From Caldilineaceae bacterium (GTDB lineage Bacteria > Chloroflexota > Anaerolineae > Caldilineales > Caldilineaceae): a stretch of 64,000 bases of DNA. Under the pieces are notes generated by a model. The model was not told the DNA's origin. It searched no databases and saw only the letters and a list, made by a program, of their open reading frames with translations. Where the stretch lies: NCBI GenBank assembly GCA_026708085.1, contig JAPOVP010000162.1, positions 53,676-117,675 on the forward strand. Reading direction: 5' to 3'. A program made the position numbers and the translations under genes. Below, one piece after another: positions 54,264 to 64,000 of the stretch; the stretch's first letter is position 1, and each line of letters opens with the position of its first letter.

Positions 54264-55631
54264 TCAGGAAATGTTTTTCTGGCTATCTTCTGGATCCGGG
54301 TCGGCTTCTGGTAGTTCGACGAGTGCGGAGTCGACGGCGCGGCCGGCCACTTGTTCGACGATGTAGCGCACGCCGTTGAGGTCGACGACATCGCCGGCGG
54401 CGGGGATGCGGCCCAGGTGGGCCATGATCAGGCCGCCGACGGTGTCGACCTCCTCTTCGTCGTAGTCTATGTCGAAATGCTGGTTGAGCTCGTCGAGAAG
54501 GAGTGAGCCGTCGACGCGCAGGCGCCTATCGCCGACGATCTCGAACGGGGCGCGCTCGGCGTCGAATTCATCCTGAATTTCGCCGACGACCTCCTCCAGC
54601 ACGTCCTCGAAGGTGACGATTCCGGCAGTGCCGCCGAACTCGTCGATGACCACTGCGAGCGCGCTTTTCTCGGCGCGAAAGCGTCCCAGCATCTGATCGA
54701 GGGAGAGTGTTTCAGGCACGACGATTACGGGGCGGGTTTGCGCCATCTTACGCAGGTTGAGGGGACCTCTTTCGGGGCCGGTCTGCAGGTGGCGGGCGAG
54801 ATCCTTGAGGTGGAGGAATCCCCGAATCTGGTCCAGGTCTCCTTCGAAGATGGGAAAGCGGGAGTGATTGGATGCGCAAACAAGCTGCAAAATCGCGTGT
54901 TCGGTTTCTCCGGCTGAAATGCCGACGACGCGGGTACGCGGTGTCATGACCTGACCGACGGTACGCTCTCTCATGTCGAGGATGTTTTCGATATAGAGCT
55001 GCTCAGAGGGTGCGATCAATCCCTCTTCAGAACTCTCTTCAACGATGAGTTCGAGATCCTGCGGGGAGACCATGTGATCGTGGGCGCTGCGCTCGGGCAC
55101 GCCGCAGGCGCGGGTGATGGCGCGTGCGATCTTGTTGAGTATGAAAATGGCGGGAGAGAAGATGCGTTCGATCAACCAGAAGGGCCCGATTACACGCAAC
55201 GCAGTCGATTCGGGGGCCTGCAGCGCCAGGGACTTGGGCATCACTTCTCCAAGGACGACGTGCAGGTATGTCATCACGCCGATGGCGAGGACCAGGGCGG
55301 CGCTGTGGGCTGCTGCGACACTGATCAGGCCCCTTTCTACGCCGTAGTGCTCCAACGCCGACAGGATCCATTCGGCGATAGTGTGTTCGCCGTACATGCC
55401 CAATCCCAGGCTGGAAAGGGTGATGCCGAGCTGCGCCATGATGATGAAGCGGGTCTGTCCGGTGGGATCGGTCAGAACGCGCATTACCCTGGAAGCCGCG
55501 GACGAGCCTTCGCTGGCCAGTTGGGACATGCGCGCCCTCGAGGAGGCAACAACGGCAAACTCCACGGCGACAAACAGGCCGTTGAAGAATATCAGTGCTG
55601 CAATGATGACTACAGGAAGCAGGTATTCCAC
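54264..55631 (-). CDS. CNNM/CBS-domain membrane protein (HlyC/CorC family), second of tandem pair
   Basis: The 455-residue protein has an N-terminal CNNM membrane domain of about four helices (LLPVVIIAALIFFNGLFVAVEF start), a CBS pair near 200-330, and a C-terminal CorC/HlyC transporter-associated domain. The family is linked to Mg2+ or Co2+ transport; bacterial CorB is a Na+/Mg2+ exchanger. GTG at 55631 has AGGTGA about 8 nt upstream and avoids overlap with the upstream paralogue, although the frame stays open to 55793. It lies 61 bp after that gene. Confidence 0.92.
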   Translation of the reverse strand: MEYLLPVVIIAALIFFNGLFVAVEFAVVASSRARMSQLASEGSSAASRVMRVLTDPTGQTRFIIMAQLGITLSSLGLGMYGEHTIAEWILSALEHYGVERGLISVAAAHSAALVLAIGVMTYLHVVLGEVMPKSLALQAPESTALRVIGPFWLIERIFSPAIFILNKIARAITRACGVPERSAHDHMVSPQDLELIVEESSEEGLIAPSEQLYIENILDMRERTVGQVMTPRTRVVGISAGETEHAILQLVCASNHSRFPIFEGDLDQIRGFLHLKDLARHLQTGPERGPLNLRKMAQTRPVIVVPETLSLDQMLGRFRAEKSALAVVIDEFGGTAGIVTFEDVLEEVVGEIQDEFDAERAPFEIVGDRRLRVDGSLLLDELNQHFDIDYDEEEVDTVGGLIMAHLGRIPAAGDVVDLNGVRYIVEQVAGRAVDSALVELPEADPDPEDSQKNIS

Positions 55632-55692
55632 TCGTTCACTATCACCTGGGGTCGGTTTAGTCTGATCTGCCGGGCGTTGACCGGGTTGGGCA

Positions 55693-57075
55693 CTATTCGG
55701 TCTGTATGCGTGACCGAGGCAGCTTCGCTGCCGCGCCGGGCGGAAGAGCCACGCTGACGCGAGAAACGGCGTAGCCGCTGACCTCTTCCACACGAAAGTC
55801 GAACTGTTTCAGGCGCACGGCCTGACCCTGTTCGGGAATGGCGCCGAGCTCGGCAAGGATGGCGCCACCCAGGGTTTCTACATCTTCGAATTCAAGGTCT
55901 GTATCCAGAATCTCGGAAAGGCTCTCCAAATCGACGTCGCCTGCGAGATGCAGACGGCCATCGCTTTCCAGCGCCATTTCCTGGTTGTCGGTATCGAATT
56001 CGTCAGCGATGTCGCCGAATATTTCCTCTATGAGGTCTTCGAAGGTGACGATGCCAGCGGTGCCACCGTACTCGTCGATGACTACGGCCAGATGGTAGTG
56101 TTCGGCCTGAAGCTGCCGGAATACATTGGCCACTGAAGCCGACTCGGGTATGTAAGGGGGGATTCGCATGAAATCGCGGACGTCTCGCGCCTCCCCACTG
56201 TGGCCTTCGGCGCCTGAGGCCGATTGGGAGCCTGGCGCGGCTTCCAGGCAAAGAAGGTCCTTGAGATGGACGACGCCGACGATATTGTCAACTGTACCCT
56301 CGTACAGTGGGAGCCGCGAGTGACTCGATTCGGCCAGCAGGCGAAGCATGTCGCCGCCGGGCATCTCCACAGGAGCGGCAAGCAGCTGCGTGCGAGGGAC
56401 GATGACGTGCCTCAACGAACGCCGACGCAACTGCAATGTATTCTCCAGCAGCTCGGTTTCCCCTTCTTTGAGAATGCCCCCGGCGCCGCTTTCCTGGACC
56501 ATCATCAGGATTTCTTCGGGAGCGTGAATGTGAAAGCTCTCCGACACAGCCCTCAGGCCGACAAGGCGCAGAAGCAGCCGGCCGCTGCCGTTGAAGAACC
56601 AGATCAGGGGGCGTAACAGAATGATCGCCCAACTAACTGATGTAACAAGGAGCAGGGAGGTCGGCTCAGGGAACTGTATTGCGACCGTTTTGGGAGCGAG
56701 TTCGCTCAAGGCTACCTGGATCACGGTAAGAACGACGAGAACCCCGGTTGCGGCGATGGAAACGGCGGCGGCCTGGGCAACCAGGCCTGAGCCGATTAGC
56801 AGCGGTTCTACCAGAGGCGTAATCACGGCCTTGCCGTAGTAACCCAGCATCAGGCTTGAGAGGGTAATGCCCAGCTGGCAGGCGGCGATATAGTCGTCGA
56901 GCCGGTCGGGGCTTTCCAGAATAGGGAGCAGGATCTGCGCGGGGCGGCTACCGGCTGCCGCCTCCTGGGCGATGCGGGCCCGACGGGCGCCGACAGTGCC
57001 GATTTCGGCGGCAACGAAGAATCCGTTCAATGCTATGAGAATGAATACGGTAATGAATACGAGAACGAAGAGCAT
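55693..57075 (-). CDS. CNNM/CBS-domain membrane protein (HlyC/CorC family), first of tandem pair
   Basis: The 460-residue protein has an N-terminal CNNM domain (FITVFILIALNGFFVAAEI start), CBS pair around 205-330 with a ~20-residue Gly/Ser-rich insertion, and a CorC/HlyC domain from ~365 (LESLSEILDTDLEFEDVETLGG). It shares its layout with the following gene but has low identity, so the duplication is old. It may form a heteromeric ion exchanger with it. Confidence 0.92.
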   Translation of the reverse strand: MLFVLVFITVFILIALNGFFVAAEIGTVGARRARIAQEAAAGSRPAQILLPILESPDRLDDYIAACQLGITLSSLMLGYYGKAVITPLVEPLLIGSGLVAQAAAVSIAATGVLVVLTVIQVALSELAPKTVAIQFPEPTSLLLVTSVSWAIILLRPLIWFFNGSGRLLLRLVGLRAVSESFHIHAPEEILMMVQESGAGGILKEGETELLENTLQLRRRSLRHVIVPRTQLLAAPVEMPGGDMLRLLAESSHSRLPLYEGTVDNIVGVVHLKDLLCLEAAPGSQSASGAEGHSGEARDVRDFMRIPPYIPESASVANVFRQLQAEHYHLAVVIDEYGGTAGIVTFEDLIEEIFGDIADEFDTDNQEMALESDGRLHLAGDVDLESLSEILDTDLEFEDVETLGGAILAELGAIPEQGQAVRLKQFDFRVEEVSGYAVSRVSVALPPGAAAKLPRSRIQTE

Positions 57076-57429
57076 AGAATAAACTGACTTCTGTCACTGA
57101 GGGTAGCTTGGCCCAGTTCTTTAGACGTATTCTGTCAAGAAAACGTTCTCCCGACTGCGAATAGCGCTACGAACCGGGCTGTGAGCGGGCAGCGGTTAGT
57201 TCTGGCAATCTGTACAGGTGTTGCCACCAACTCTGAAGGTGCTCTCCTGAAGCATTGCATGCATCCTGAATCACGATTCGGTTTGGTTGCGACTTTGCGC
57301 GTGAAGTATGATTGGCGCTCAGTTGATGATGCAAGTCTCGGCCCCTACCAGATGCGAGCGCCGTTGCATTGCGTTAAAGTCGAAAGTTATAGACCGTCAT
57401 TCGGGCTCAGCAACCCGAGGTAGATTCCG
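57076..57429. other. divergent intergenic region of CNNM and UbiA genes
   Basis: The 354 bp must contain both promoters. A TATGAT at 57307-57312 may be the -10 of the rightward gene, but the -35 is poor. An 80-codon frame here has no recognisable features. Confidence 0.45.
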
Positions 57430-58383
57430 ATGGATCGAGCTTCAGAGCCGTTCTCGCCCACGCCGGCAGAACAGCCCAGCAACAGAGAAGAATCAACGGT
57501 GACCACAGGCAAGCGCCTATTGTACCTGCTGCGGACCCTGCGGCCCAAACAGTGGACGAAGAATGGTTTTGTACTGGTTGCGCTGATCTTTGACGGGAAG
57601 CTCCTGGATATGCCTTTGGCGGTGGCTGCCGTATGGACGCTAGTCTGCTTCTGCCTGGTTGCGAGCAGCGTTTACATCCTAAATGATCTGGTGGACATCG
57701 AAAGGGACCGACAACATCCGCGTAAACGGCTGCGACCGCTGGCGAGCGGCCAGCTCAACCCGGGGGTTGCGAAGGCAGCGATGGTGGTTCTTGGTGCAGC
57801 CGGTCTTCTGGGAGGCGGTCTGACGAGTCTCAATGTTGGGTTGACGCTGGCGGTCTACCTGCTGCTCAACGCGGCTTATTGTCATTACCTCAAAAACCTG
57901 GTGATCATCGACGTGATGATGATTGCGGTCTTTTTTGTGCTCCGGGTGGCGGCGGGCGCGGTAGCGGTGGAAGTAAGCGCATTCAGCCCGTGGCTCTATA
58001 TTTGCGTCAGTCTTCTGGCGCTTCTGATCGGGTTTGGCAAGCGCCGGCACGAAATCATCCTTCTAAGAGAGGCTGCTTCCGGCCACCGATCGAGTCTCAA
58101 GCAATATAACCTGCCTTTTCTGGACCAGATCATCGGAATTGTTACGACGAGCGGACTGGTCAGCTACACGTTTTACAGTTTTGAGGCCGAGACCGCGCTG
58201 GCAGACCCGTCTCGCATGATGCTGACGGTCCCGCTGATCGTATTCGTTGTTTTTCGCTATCTCTACCTGATACACGTTGAACAGCGGGGCGGCGCGCCGG
58301 ACGATCTGCTGTTTGCAGATCGTCCGCTGTTTGCGGCCGTAGTCCTGTGGATTCTCTCCGTGGTGGCGGTCATCTATGTCTGA
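57430..58383 (+). CDS. UbiA-family prenyltransferase, decaprenyl-phosphate phosphoribosyltransferase-like
   Basis: The 317-residue membrane enzyme has the first Asp-rich motif NDLVDIERDRQHP near residue 82 and about eight membrane helices. LRPKQWTKNGFVL near the start and the RKRLRPLASGQL segment match the group that moves phosphoribose onto decaprenyl phosphate in actinobacterial arabinan synthesis; relatives are widespread. The polyprenyl product might supply sugar donors for GT-C enzymes such as those at 19-26 kb, which is inference. GAGGTAG lies 7-8 nt before ATG at 57430. Confidence 0.9.
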   Translation: MDRASEPFSPTPAEQPSNREESTVTTGKRLLYLLRTLRPKQWTKNGFVLVALIFDGKLLDMPLAVAAVWTLVCFCLVASSVYILNDLVDIERDRQHPRKRLRPLASGQLNPGVAKAAMVVLGAAGLLGGGLTSLNVGLTLAVYLLLNAAYCHYLKNLVIIDVMMIAVFFVLRVAAGAVAVEVSAFSPWLYICVSLLALLIGFGKRRHEIILLREAASGHRSSLKQYNLPFLDQIIGIVTTSGLVSYTFYSFEAETALADPSRMMLTVPLIVFVVFRYLYLIHVEQRGGAPDDLLFADRPLFAAVVLWILSVVAVIYV

Positions 58384-58425
58384 CGGGCGGGGCAAGAACA
58401 GACAGGAAGGGCGTCAGAAAAGAGT

Positions 58426-60330
58426 TCAGTCGGATTCGTCGACGAACTGGGCCCATGCGCCTTCCATACCCTCACTGGTGACACCGTAGAAGACGCGCAG
58501 GTCTGAACCTTCGCGCAGGGCCAGATCGAATCGCTTCTTGCCGGCCCTTTTTCCGGAACGGATGTAGCCGACGTTTTCCTTCCAGCGGATTTGACCGGCC
58601 TTGACCGGGCTGTCTTCGTACTGGGCGATGGCGTAGTTCCAAAGCTTGCGGGCGCCCTTGCGGGTAACGTTGCCTACGCTGCGTTGATTGCGCATATTGC
58701 GCACAACGTAATATGTCGTGCCGCCTCGCGTTTCACTGTCTACGATTTCAACGCCATCCTGGGGAAGATAGAAGGGGTCATCCGACCCTGCTGAGCCCTG
58801 CTTGGCGCGGCTGTCCGATCCTCTGGAGCTCCTGGCCGCATTGCCGTCAGTTTTTCCGGATCCCGCATGACCGTTCGCTGCGGGCGCCTCATCGGAATCC
58901 CCGTTTGCAACAAGGTCGGAGCTGAGTCCCACGCTCTCAAGCACCAAGGCGACGATCTCGTCGCGCAGGGCCATGCTTGTCTCGGCGTCATTGCGGACGT
59001 AGAACTTGGAGCCGTCGAGGCAGTAAGGTTTGGCGTCGCCGGCGTCAACGCCGATGCGGAGTACATCTCCGCCGCTATTGGTCAGAATCTCGAAGCGCGT
59101 CTCGAGAGGCGGTGAAAGGCGTTCCGAAATCGCCTGCTGCAGTTCCTTCTGAACCTGCCTGGAAGCGGAAAGACCTTTCACCTTACCCTTGCGGGCGCTA
59201 GCTCCGACAAATATGGTGCCGCCGTCGGTGTTGGCGAAGGCGCAGAGGTCGGCAAGGACGACAGTCTGCCGTCCACCCTTTTTGTTGGCCGATTCGTGAA
59301 AGCTCTGCGTCTGATTGGGGCCTTCGGCGCGGGCAGCAGCCAGATGATCGACCTCTTTTTCAGGGGCGCGGAAGGGGCGGGTGCGGTCGAAGAAGCGGCT
59401 GGCAAAGAGATCTTTGATGGCGTCGAAAGTAGGTTCGGGCAGAAGAAGCTCCGTTGCCCGCTCGCCGAGGCCGAGGCGCCTGCTGTTGCGGGGGTCATTG
59501 TTGAGGCGGTGGGCGTCGCTCCCCTGAATGCAGTGCATTTTGCGGGGATATTCGGGTTTGGAGCCGTTGAAAAAGCGGGCGGTAGCCCTGCGGCTGCGGC
59601 TCTCCAGATCGGTCACTTCCAGAGCGCTGAGGTTTTGGTCCTGGGTATATGCTATCTTCGTCTGACCACCAAAGGGGAAGTTGCGCATTGCCACACCGTT
59701 GGTGCTGTTGGCGTGGGCGGCGATGGCGATGCCTCCGGAATCAACGATGGTCTCGTAGGCAGAAGTCACGTCGGTACTGGCGCCGGTCTCGGTTGAGCCG
59801 ACGAGCAACCTGTCTTCGGGGACGTTCAAACGCAGGAGCGTGTGTTCCAGCCTTCGGATCGAAGTTTCGGGCGGATAGACGGCGAGGATGTGGAATCCAA
59901 AGGTAGCGGTAAATTCGAAACCCGGCAATATGACTATTTCGTTGGCGAGTTTGAGCCACTGCTCAAGGTTGGCGCGCTCCTCAGGGGTTAGCCGGTTTTC
60001 CTCCTTCAGGCGTGTGAGCCACTCGATTTCGCGGCGAATTGCGGCAACGCCGGCAACGGTGTTGTGATCGGTGATGGCGACGATATCCAGTCCTCGCTCG
60101 CGGGCTGTCGTCAACCATTGCAGATAGGTTATGCCGGGCTCTTCATAGTCGTTCGAAGCCGGTGTGTGCGTGTGCAGGTCGGCTTTGAACCAGCGCAATC
60201 TGCCGCCGCCTTGCCGCCCCTTAGGCTGCGAGCCGGCCTCATTTCTGATTCCTACCTGATTACCTCCTTCGGTAGGTTTGGACTGTCTGGCCGACTGGCC
60301 ACCGTCCCTTGCTCTTCTTCTTCTGCTCAT
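58426..60330 (-). CDS. PHP-domain phosphoesterase fused to AlbA_2 (Schlafen-like) domain
   Basis: The 634-residue protein has a basic ~45-residue start, then a PHP metal-dependent phosphoesterase domain with all ligand motifs: HTH at 53-55, DHN at 88-90, Glu139, His206 and DAH at 272-274. A second domain from ~340 ([24 protein letters not shown]) matches the AlbA_2 DNA/RNA-binding fold shared with Schlafen proteins. A low-complexity linker (475-535) leads to a C-terminal domain of ~100 residues that I do not recognise. The protein could be a nuclease or phosphatase recruited to nucleic acid; no partner gene is adjacent. It is convergent with the UbiA gene. Confidence 0.85.
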   Translation of the reverse strand: MSRRRRARDGGQSARQSKPTEGGNQVGIRNEAGSQPKGRQGGGRLRWFKADLHTHTPASNDYEEPGITYLQWLTTARERGLDIVAITDHNTVAGVAAIRREIEWLTRLKEENRLTPEERANLEQWLKLANEIVILPGFEFTATFGFHILAVYPPETSIRRLEHTLLRLNVPEDRLLVGSTETGASTDVTSAYETIVDSGGIAIAAHANSTNGVAMRNFPFGGQTKIAYTQDQNLSALEVTDLESRSRRATARFFNGSKPEYPRKMHCIQGSDAHRLNNDPRNSRRLGLGERATELLLPEPTFDAIKDLFASRFFDRTRPFRAPEKEVDHLAAARAEGPNQTQSFHESANKKGGRQTVVLADLCAFANTDGGTIFVGASARKGKVKGLSASRQVQKELQQAISERLSPPLETRFEILTNSGGDVLRIGVDAGDAKPYCLDGSKFYVRNDAETSMALRDEIVALVLESVGLSSDLVANGDSDEAPAANGHAGSGKTDGNAARSSRGSDSRAKQGSAGSDDPFYLPQDGVEIVDSETRGGTTYYVVRNMRNQRSVGNVTRKGARKLWNYAIAQYEDSPVKAGQIRWKENVGYIRSGKRAGKKRFDLALREGSDLRVFYGVTSEGMEGAWAQFVDESD

Positions 60331-60343
60331 AGGCTATTCTCTA

Positions 60344-63232
60344 TCACTGTAATTCCGACGGCGTAAGTGACCGGACGGCCCGAGTTACGTATTCGACCGG
60401 TTGCGGCGAATCAACGGGTTCTTCGCCCTCAGGTCGAACCTGGGGCGGGTCGGGCACAGCGGCGGTAGGCGGCTCCGCGGGCAAGGCCGGTAGATCCAGG
60501 AGGGCGGTATCGAGTACCTCGTCAACCGTGTCCACGGGGATGAATTTCATCGACTCTCTGACGTTTACGGGAAGGTCTTCCAGGTCGGCTTCATTGGCGG
60601 CAGGCATGACGATTGTGCTCAGCCCTGCGCGCGCGGCGGCAAGGACTTTTTCTTTGAGCCCGCCGATCCGAAGCACCTTGCCGCGCAACGTAACTTCCCC
60701 GGTCATTCCAATATCGGGGTCGACGGGTCTGCCGGTCAAGAGGCTGGCGATGGCGGTGACCATGGTCACGCCGGCGCTGGGGCCGTCCTTGGGCAGCGCG
60801 CCTTCGGGGATGTGCAAATGGATGTCGATCTCTTCAAAGAAATCGGGCGGGATATTTAGCTCCGCGGCCCTACTGCGGACGTAGCTCAAGGCAGCCTGCG
60901 CGCTCTCCTTCATGACTTCGCCCAACTGTCCGGTGAGCACAAAGCCCTTTTTGCCGGGCATCTTGGTGGCTTCAAAGAAGAGGATTTCGCCGCCGGTCAT
61001 CGTCCATGACAGGCCGACCGCCACGCCGGGCATGCTGGTACGGTCGGCGATCTCTTCGCGCTGGAAGCGGCGCTTGCCCAGATAGTCTGCGAGCGCGTCG
61101 GGCGTTATATGGACAGGTGAGAAAGGCGCTTCGGCCACTGCAGTAAGCTGCGGAAGGGGGGCCCCGGAAACCTTGCCATCGCCGGACTGGCCGTTGGCAG
61201 GGATGTCCTCCGCGGTTACCGCCTGGTCCTCGAGGTAGCCTTGCTGTGGTTGACTGTCGTCCAGCCCCAATGGAAGAGGCGGCTGGACCCAGTAGGGCTG
61301 CATGGCTGCGATGTTAGCGGCGACTTTGCGGCAGATCTTGCCGATCTCGCGCTCAAGGTTGCGGACGCCGGCCTCTCGCGTATAGTCATGAACGATTTTG
61401 CGGATGGCGTCGTCGTCGAAGACGATTTCGCCTTCGCGGAGACCGTTTTCCCTGATCTGGCGGGCCACAAGGTACTGCTGGGCGATCTTGACTTTTTCGT
61501 GCTCGGTGTAGCTGCTCAGCTGTATGATCTCCATGCGATCGCGGAGGGGGCCGGGGATGGTGTCCAGCACATTGGCGGTGGTGATGAACATGACCTCGCT
61601 GAGGTCGAAGGGGACGTCCAGGTAGTGGTCGCGGAACTCGCGGTTCTGTTCCGGATCGAGGACTTCCAGCAGCGCGCTGGTGGGGTCGCCGCGAAAGTCG
61701 CGTCCCAGTTTGTCGACTTCGTCGAGCATGAAGACCGGGTTCTTGGTTTCGACACGGCGCAGACTCTGGATGATACGGCCGGGCATGGAGCCGATGTAGG
61801 TGCGGCGAAAGCCTCGTATTTCGGCTTCGTCGCGTACACCACCCAGGGCCAAGCGCATGAATTTACGGCCCATTGCACGTGCGATGCTGATGCCCAGGCT
61901 GGTCTTGCCAACCCCGGGCGGGCCAACAAAGCAGAGCAGTACGCCTTCGCGCTCGCGGCGAATTTTGTCGCGGGCGTCCTCCTCCTCTTCCTCCTCACGC
62001 TGGGACTTGCGGGCAGCGCGCAACTTGCGTACTGCGAGATACTCTACGATGCGGTCTTTGATCTCTTCGAGGCCGTAGTGATCTTCTTCCAGCACCTCGC
62101 GAGCGTGGTTTATGTCAAGATTGTCCTCGGTCGTCTTCTGCCAGGGCAGAGAGACCATCAGGTCAAGATAGGTCTTGATGACGCTGTATTCGGCGGCCTG
62201 AATAGGCATGCGCCGCATCCGGTTCAGTTCACGCGTGGCCTCTTTGTGGGCTTCTTCGGGCATGCCGGCGGCTTCAATTCGCTCTTCCAGCTCGCGAATG
62301 TCGGCTTCCTGCTCGTCTTCTTCGCCAAGCTCCTTCTGGATGGCTTTGATCTGTTCGCGCAGGAAGAAGTCCTTCTGCATTTTTTCCATCTCGCCCTGGG
62401 CCTGGGACTGGATCTTATTGCCAAGCTCGGTTACGTCGACTTCATTGTGCAAGAGATGTGTCAGGCGCAGCAGCTTCTCCTGAACGCTGTCGATTTCGAG
62501 CAGGTCCTGGGCGTCGTTCATTTCCAGTCGCATGCTGCTGGCGACGAGGTAGGCGAGTTGACGGGCGTTCTCGACGTTGGCAGCCATGACGGCAAGTTCA
62601 TCCGGCATCTGCCCGTCCAATTCGACCAGCCGCCGGAAGAGGTCTTGCACGGCGCGGGCCGAACCGTCGAGCTCCAACCCCTCTTCAAGCGTTTCGGGGA
62701 GTACTTCAACGCGGGCGCGCAGATAGGGTTTGTCCTGAATGTATTCCTTGAGGCGGATACGCTCGAGGCCCTGGACGGCCAGCCGAATGGTGCCGTCAGG
62801 CGCTTTCAAGACGCGGTGAACCTGGGCGGCTGTACCGATCTCATATATCTGATCGGGGGCAGGCTCCTCGATCGATTCGTCGCGGCTGGTCACGAGGGCA
62901 ATGATGCGGTTCTGCGGCAGGGATTCTTCGACCAGCTTTATGCTGCGCTCCTGGCCGATAGTCAGAGGCAGCCACATCATTGGATAGACGACGATGCCGC
63001 GTAGTGGCAGAACAGGCAGATCATCGGCGACGTCGGTGAGCGAGGGCTTTTTCTCATCCTTTTCGGCGGATTCGTCGAGTGAGATCTCTTCGCCTTCAGA
63101 CAGATCAGGATCGTTCGCGGCCTCGGCCACGGCCGGGGGGGCATCGCTCACTGCACCTGCCGTCTCCTCTTCTAAGGCAGGCTCTTCTTCTACTTTCTGC
63201 TTTTCTTCTTTCTCTTCCTGTTCCGAACTCAT
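60344..63232 (-). CDS. lon: ATP-dependent protease Lon
   Basis: The 962-residue protein has an acidic N-terminal stretch of ~70 residues before the Lon N domain ([16 protein letters not shown]), the AAA+ module with Walker [11 protein letters not shown] and sensor motifs, and the protease domain with catalytic Ser in [10 protein letters not shown] and Lys in [12 protein letters not shown] ~65-residue Gln/Pro/Gly-rich insertion sits between AAA+ and protease, and a ~45-residue Pro-rich tail ends the protein. ATG at 63232 is chosen because the upstream open frame lacks Lon sequence. It degrades damaged and regulatory proteins. The PHP-AlbA_2 gene follows 13 bp after the stop. Confidence 0.95.
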   Translation of the reverse strand: MSSEQEEKEEKQKVEEEPALEEETAGAVSDAPPAVAEAANDPDLSEGEEISLDESAEKDEKKPSLTDVADDLPVLPLRGIVVYPMMWLPLTIGQERSIKLVEESLPQNRIIALVTSRDESIEEPAPDQIYEIGTAAQVHRVLKAPDGTIRLAVQGLERIRLKEYIQDKPYLRARVEVLPETLEEGLELDGSARAVQDLFRRLVELDGQMPDELAVMAANVENARQLAYLVASSMRLEMNDAQDLLEIDSVQEKLLRLTHLLHNEVDVTELGNKIQSQAQGEMEKMQKDFFLREQIKAIQKELGEEDEQEADIRELEERIEAAGMPEEAHKEATRELNRMRRMPIQAAEYSVIKTYLDLMVSLPWQKTTEDNLDINHAREVLEEDHYGLEEIKDRIVEYLAVRKLRAARKSQREEEEEEDARDKIRREREGVLLCFVGPPGVGKTSLGISIARAMGRKFMRLALGGVRDEAEIRGFRRTYIGSMPGRIIQSLRRVETKNPVFMLDEVDKLGRDFRGDPTSALLEVLDPEQNREFRDHYLDVPFDLSEVMFITTANVLDTIPGPLRDRMEIIQLSSYTEHEKVKIAQQYLVARQIRENGLREGEIVFDDDAIRKIVHDYTREAGVRNLEREIGKICRKVAANIAAMQPYWVQPPLPLGLDDSQPQQGYLEDQAVTAEDIPANGQSGDGKVSGAPLPQLTAVAEAPFSPVHITPDALADYLGKRRFQREEIADRTSMPGVAVGLSWTMTGGEILFFEATKMPGKKGFVLTGQLGEVMKESAQAALSYVRSRAAELNIPPDFFEEIDIHLHIPEGALPKDGPSAGVTMVTAIASLLTGRPVDPDIGMTGEVTLRGKVLRIGGLKEKVLAAARAGLSTIVMPAANEADLEDLPVNVRESMKFIPVDTVDEVLDTALLDLPALPAEPPTAAVPDPPQVRPEGEEPVDSPQPVEYVTRAVRSLTPSELQ

Positions 63233-63464
63233 AGTTTTCTCAAGAAGTCTGATAGGAACTGTGGTTAGACGACAGGGCAAAGCTGCACAACGGAGCGCCG
63301 CCCTGCGGTAAGACCAACGAGCATTCTCCGATTCGATGCGGCGTTTGCATTCCGCTGATTGCAACCGAACCTTTGCATGCGAAGCAGTGCCGGAACAAAC
63401 TCTATACAATGCCGCGGCCTGATGGCCATGGCCCTACGGAGAACCCGGCCCAAGCTATAGCTGG

Positions 63465-63473
63465 ATTGTACCA
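63465..63473 (-). promoter_or_regulatory. possible extended -10 promoter for lon
   Basis: TGG-TACAAT on the minus strand is an extended -10 about 230 nt upstream of the ATG. No -35 is visible, and a CCCCA/TGGGG hairpin lies just upstream. Confidence 0.3.
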
Positions 63474-63527
63474 CATTTGCCCCAATTCTATAGTGGGGAA
63501 GCTACCTTTTCGGTTACGGTCTGTGCA

Positions 63528-63660
63528 TGTCGGGGGTCAGTAGTCATTGGTCAGTGGACAGTGGTCAGAGACGGCACATTCCTGCTTCAGAGTTGATTGC
63601 GCAATTGCTATGGTTTGGTCGTTGATAGAGACTTGAGGAAGCACACCTTCAATTTTGGAT
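63528..63660. repeat. dispersed repeat family R4, copy 2
   Basis: GGTCAGTGGACAGTGG, CAGAGTTGATTGCG and CACACCTTCAATTTTGGA match the order of blocks at 11670-11865, with deletions between them. Confidence 0.55.
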
Positions 63661-63817
63661 GCACGCGTTGCGTCGGGTGCATCTCCCAGATTTGGGGTGG
63701 GAACAGTTTGGCAGGGAAGCCGTGCCAGCGGTGGATTTTATTGTTTACCGGCTCTTGAAGAGACGCGGGGCATTTCCGAGGCCTAGCCGTACGGTCGGGT
63801 CAGTCGATTGGGGGCAC

Positions 63818-63852
63818 CGTGCAGGCACAAGGCCAGCACCTATAGGGGTCTA
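63818..63852. repeat. degenerate R2-like hairpin repeat
   Basis: GTGCAGGCACAAGGCCAGCA then CCTATAGGGG is a mutated version of the R2 stem-ACAAG-stem-CTAC unit. Confidence 0.5.
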
Positions 63853-63929
63853 ATGGGGCTGGCGGGACGCGGTTGGGTGAAACTCCTTCGATTGGACACC
63901 TGTTACCAATATCGACACCAGGTCGGCGA

Positions 63930-64000
63930 GGCATGTTGTAGGACCGGGGGCGTTGCGGGGGCGGAGCCCCCGCACAAGGGAGGGCCGAATAGGCCCGACC
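63930..64000. repeat. repeat R3 core, copy 4, cut by window edge
   Basis: GGACCGGGGGCGTTGCGGGG, then CCCCCGCACAAGGGAGGGCC and AGGCCCGACC match the core of the other copies almost exactly. Confidence 0.75.

Larger units (their letters stand above)
63233..64000. other. intergenic region upstream of lon, rich in repeats
   Basis: Contains the lon leader and promoter, R4 copy 2, a decayed R2 hairpin (63818-63852) and the R3 core running off the window edge. Short open frames have no recognisable product. Confidence 0.6.

Noticed and set aside
61241..63004. 587-codon open frame on + strand
   Set aside because: It lies entirely antisense to lon, which has clear family motifs; the frame is a codon-bias shadow.

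Overview
The window most resembles a chromosome segment of an uncultured Chloroflexota bacterium, possibly Caldilineae- or Anaerolineae-like. This is inferred from the gene mix: eukaryote-like IleRS, many sugar and amino-acid ABC genes, ThuA, Gfo/Idh, ADP-ribosylglycohydrolase and sulfatase genes, and families of GC-rich hairpin repeats between genes. It was not tested by any search. There are no rRNA or tRNA genes, CRISPR arrays, transposases or phage genes. The sequence looks like ordinary accessory and housekeeping chromosome.

Layout. 1-9.5 kb: an ADP-ribosylglycohydrolase cut by the window edge, a secreted 21-repeat LRR protein, a Nudix hydrolase, a dienelactone hydrolase with a small partner, RtcB, and a ThuA/Gfo-Idh sugar-metabolism operon. 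9.8-12 kb: a cytochrome P450 with a clear promoter. Upstream of it is a separate small transcription unit with a 19-codon ORF and mutually exclusive RNA hairpins. 12-19 kb: SecD, SecF, a D-Ala-D-Ala carboxypeptidase, an RluB-type pseudouridine synthase, cytidylate kinase and a lone E1-alpha dehydrogenase subunit. 19-26 kb: two giant membrane proteins of the YfhO and GT-C type. 26.8-33 kb: an aminotransferase, a three-gene sugar ABC importer ended by a good terminator, and a sulfatase. 33.4-43.9 kb: a 3-hydroxyacyl-CoA dehydrogenase, an aminotransferase and a complete branched-chain amino-acid type (Liv) ABC importer with two paralogous binding proteins. 43.9-53.8 kb, minus strand: two SDRs, then a tight run that in transcription order reads T-box, alaX, ileS, gcvH, solute-binding lipoprotein, SDR, MaoC. 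54-64 kb: two tandem CNNM/CBS membrane proteins, a UbiA-type prenyltransferase, a PHP-AlbA_2 fusion and Lon.

The strongest regulatory finding is an isoleucine-type T-box leader (about 53484-53798) with promoter, T-box sequence and terminator in front of alaX-ileS. The IleRS has the catalytic signature GIHH where HxGH is expected. This swapped motif has been linked to mupirocin hyper-resistance in some IleRS2 enzymes. The most intriguing unexplained element is at 11428-11601 on the minus strand. A consensus promoter drives a short RNA whose near-perfect Shine-Dalgarno is complementary to part of its own 19-codon ORF. That part can instead pair with a segment just after the stop codon, an architecture like the leader-peptide attenuators of antibiotic-response genes.

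At least four families of short dispersed repeats lie between genes. They include an approximately 310-bp element with two near-complete copies and two partial ones, and hairpin repeats with a shared stem-ACAAG-stem-CTAC layout. A 10-bp-period tandem repeat and a 30-bp-spaced operator-like pair lie between the two Liv binding-protein genes.
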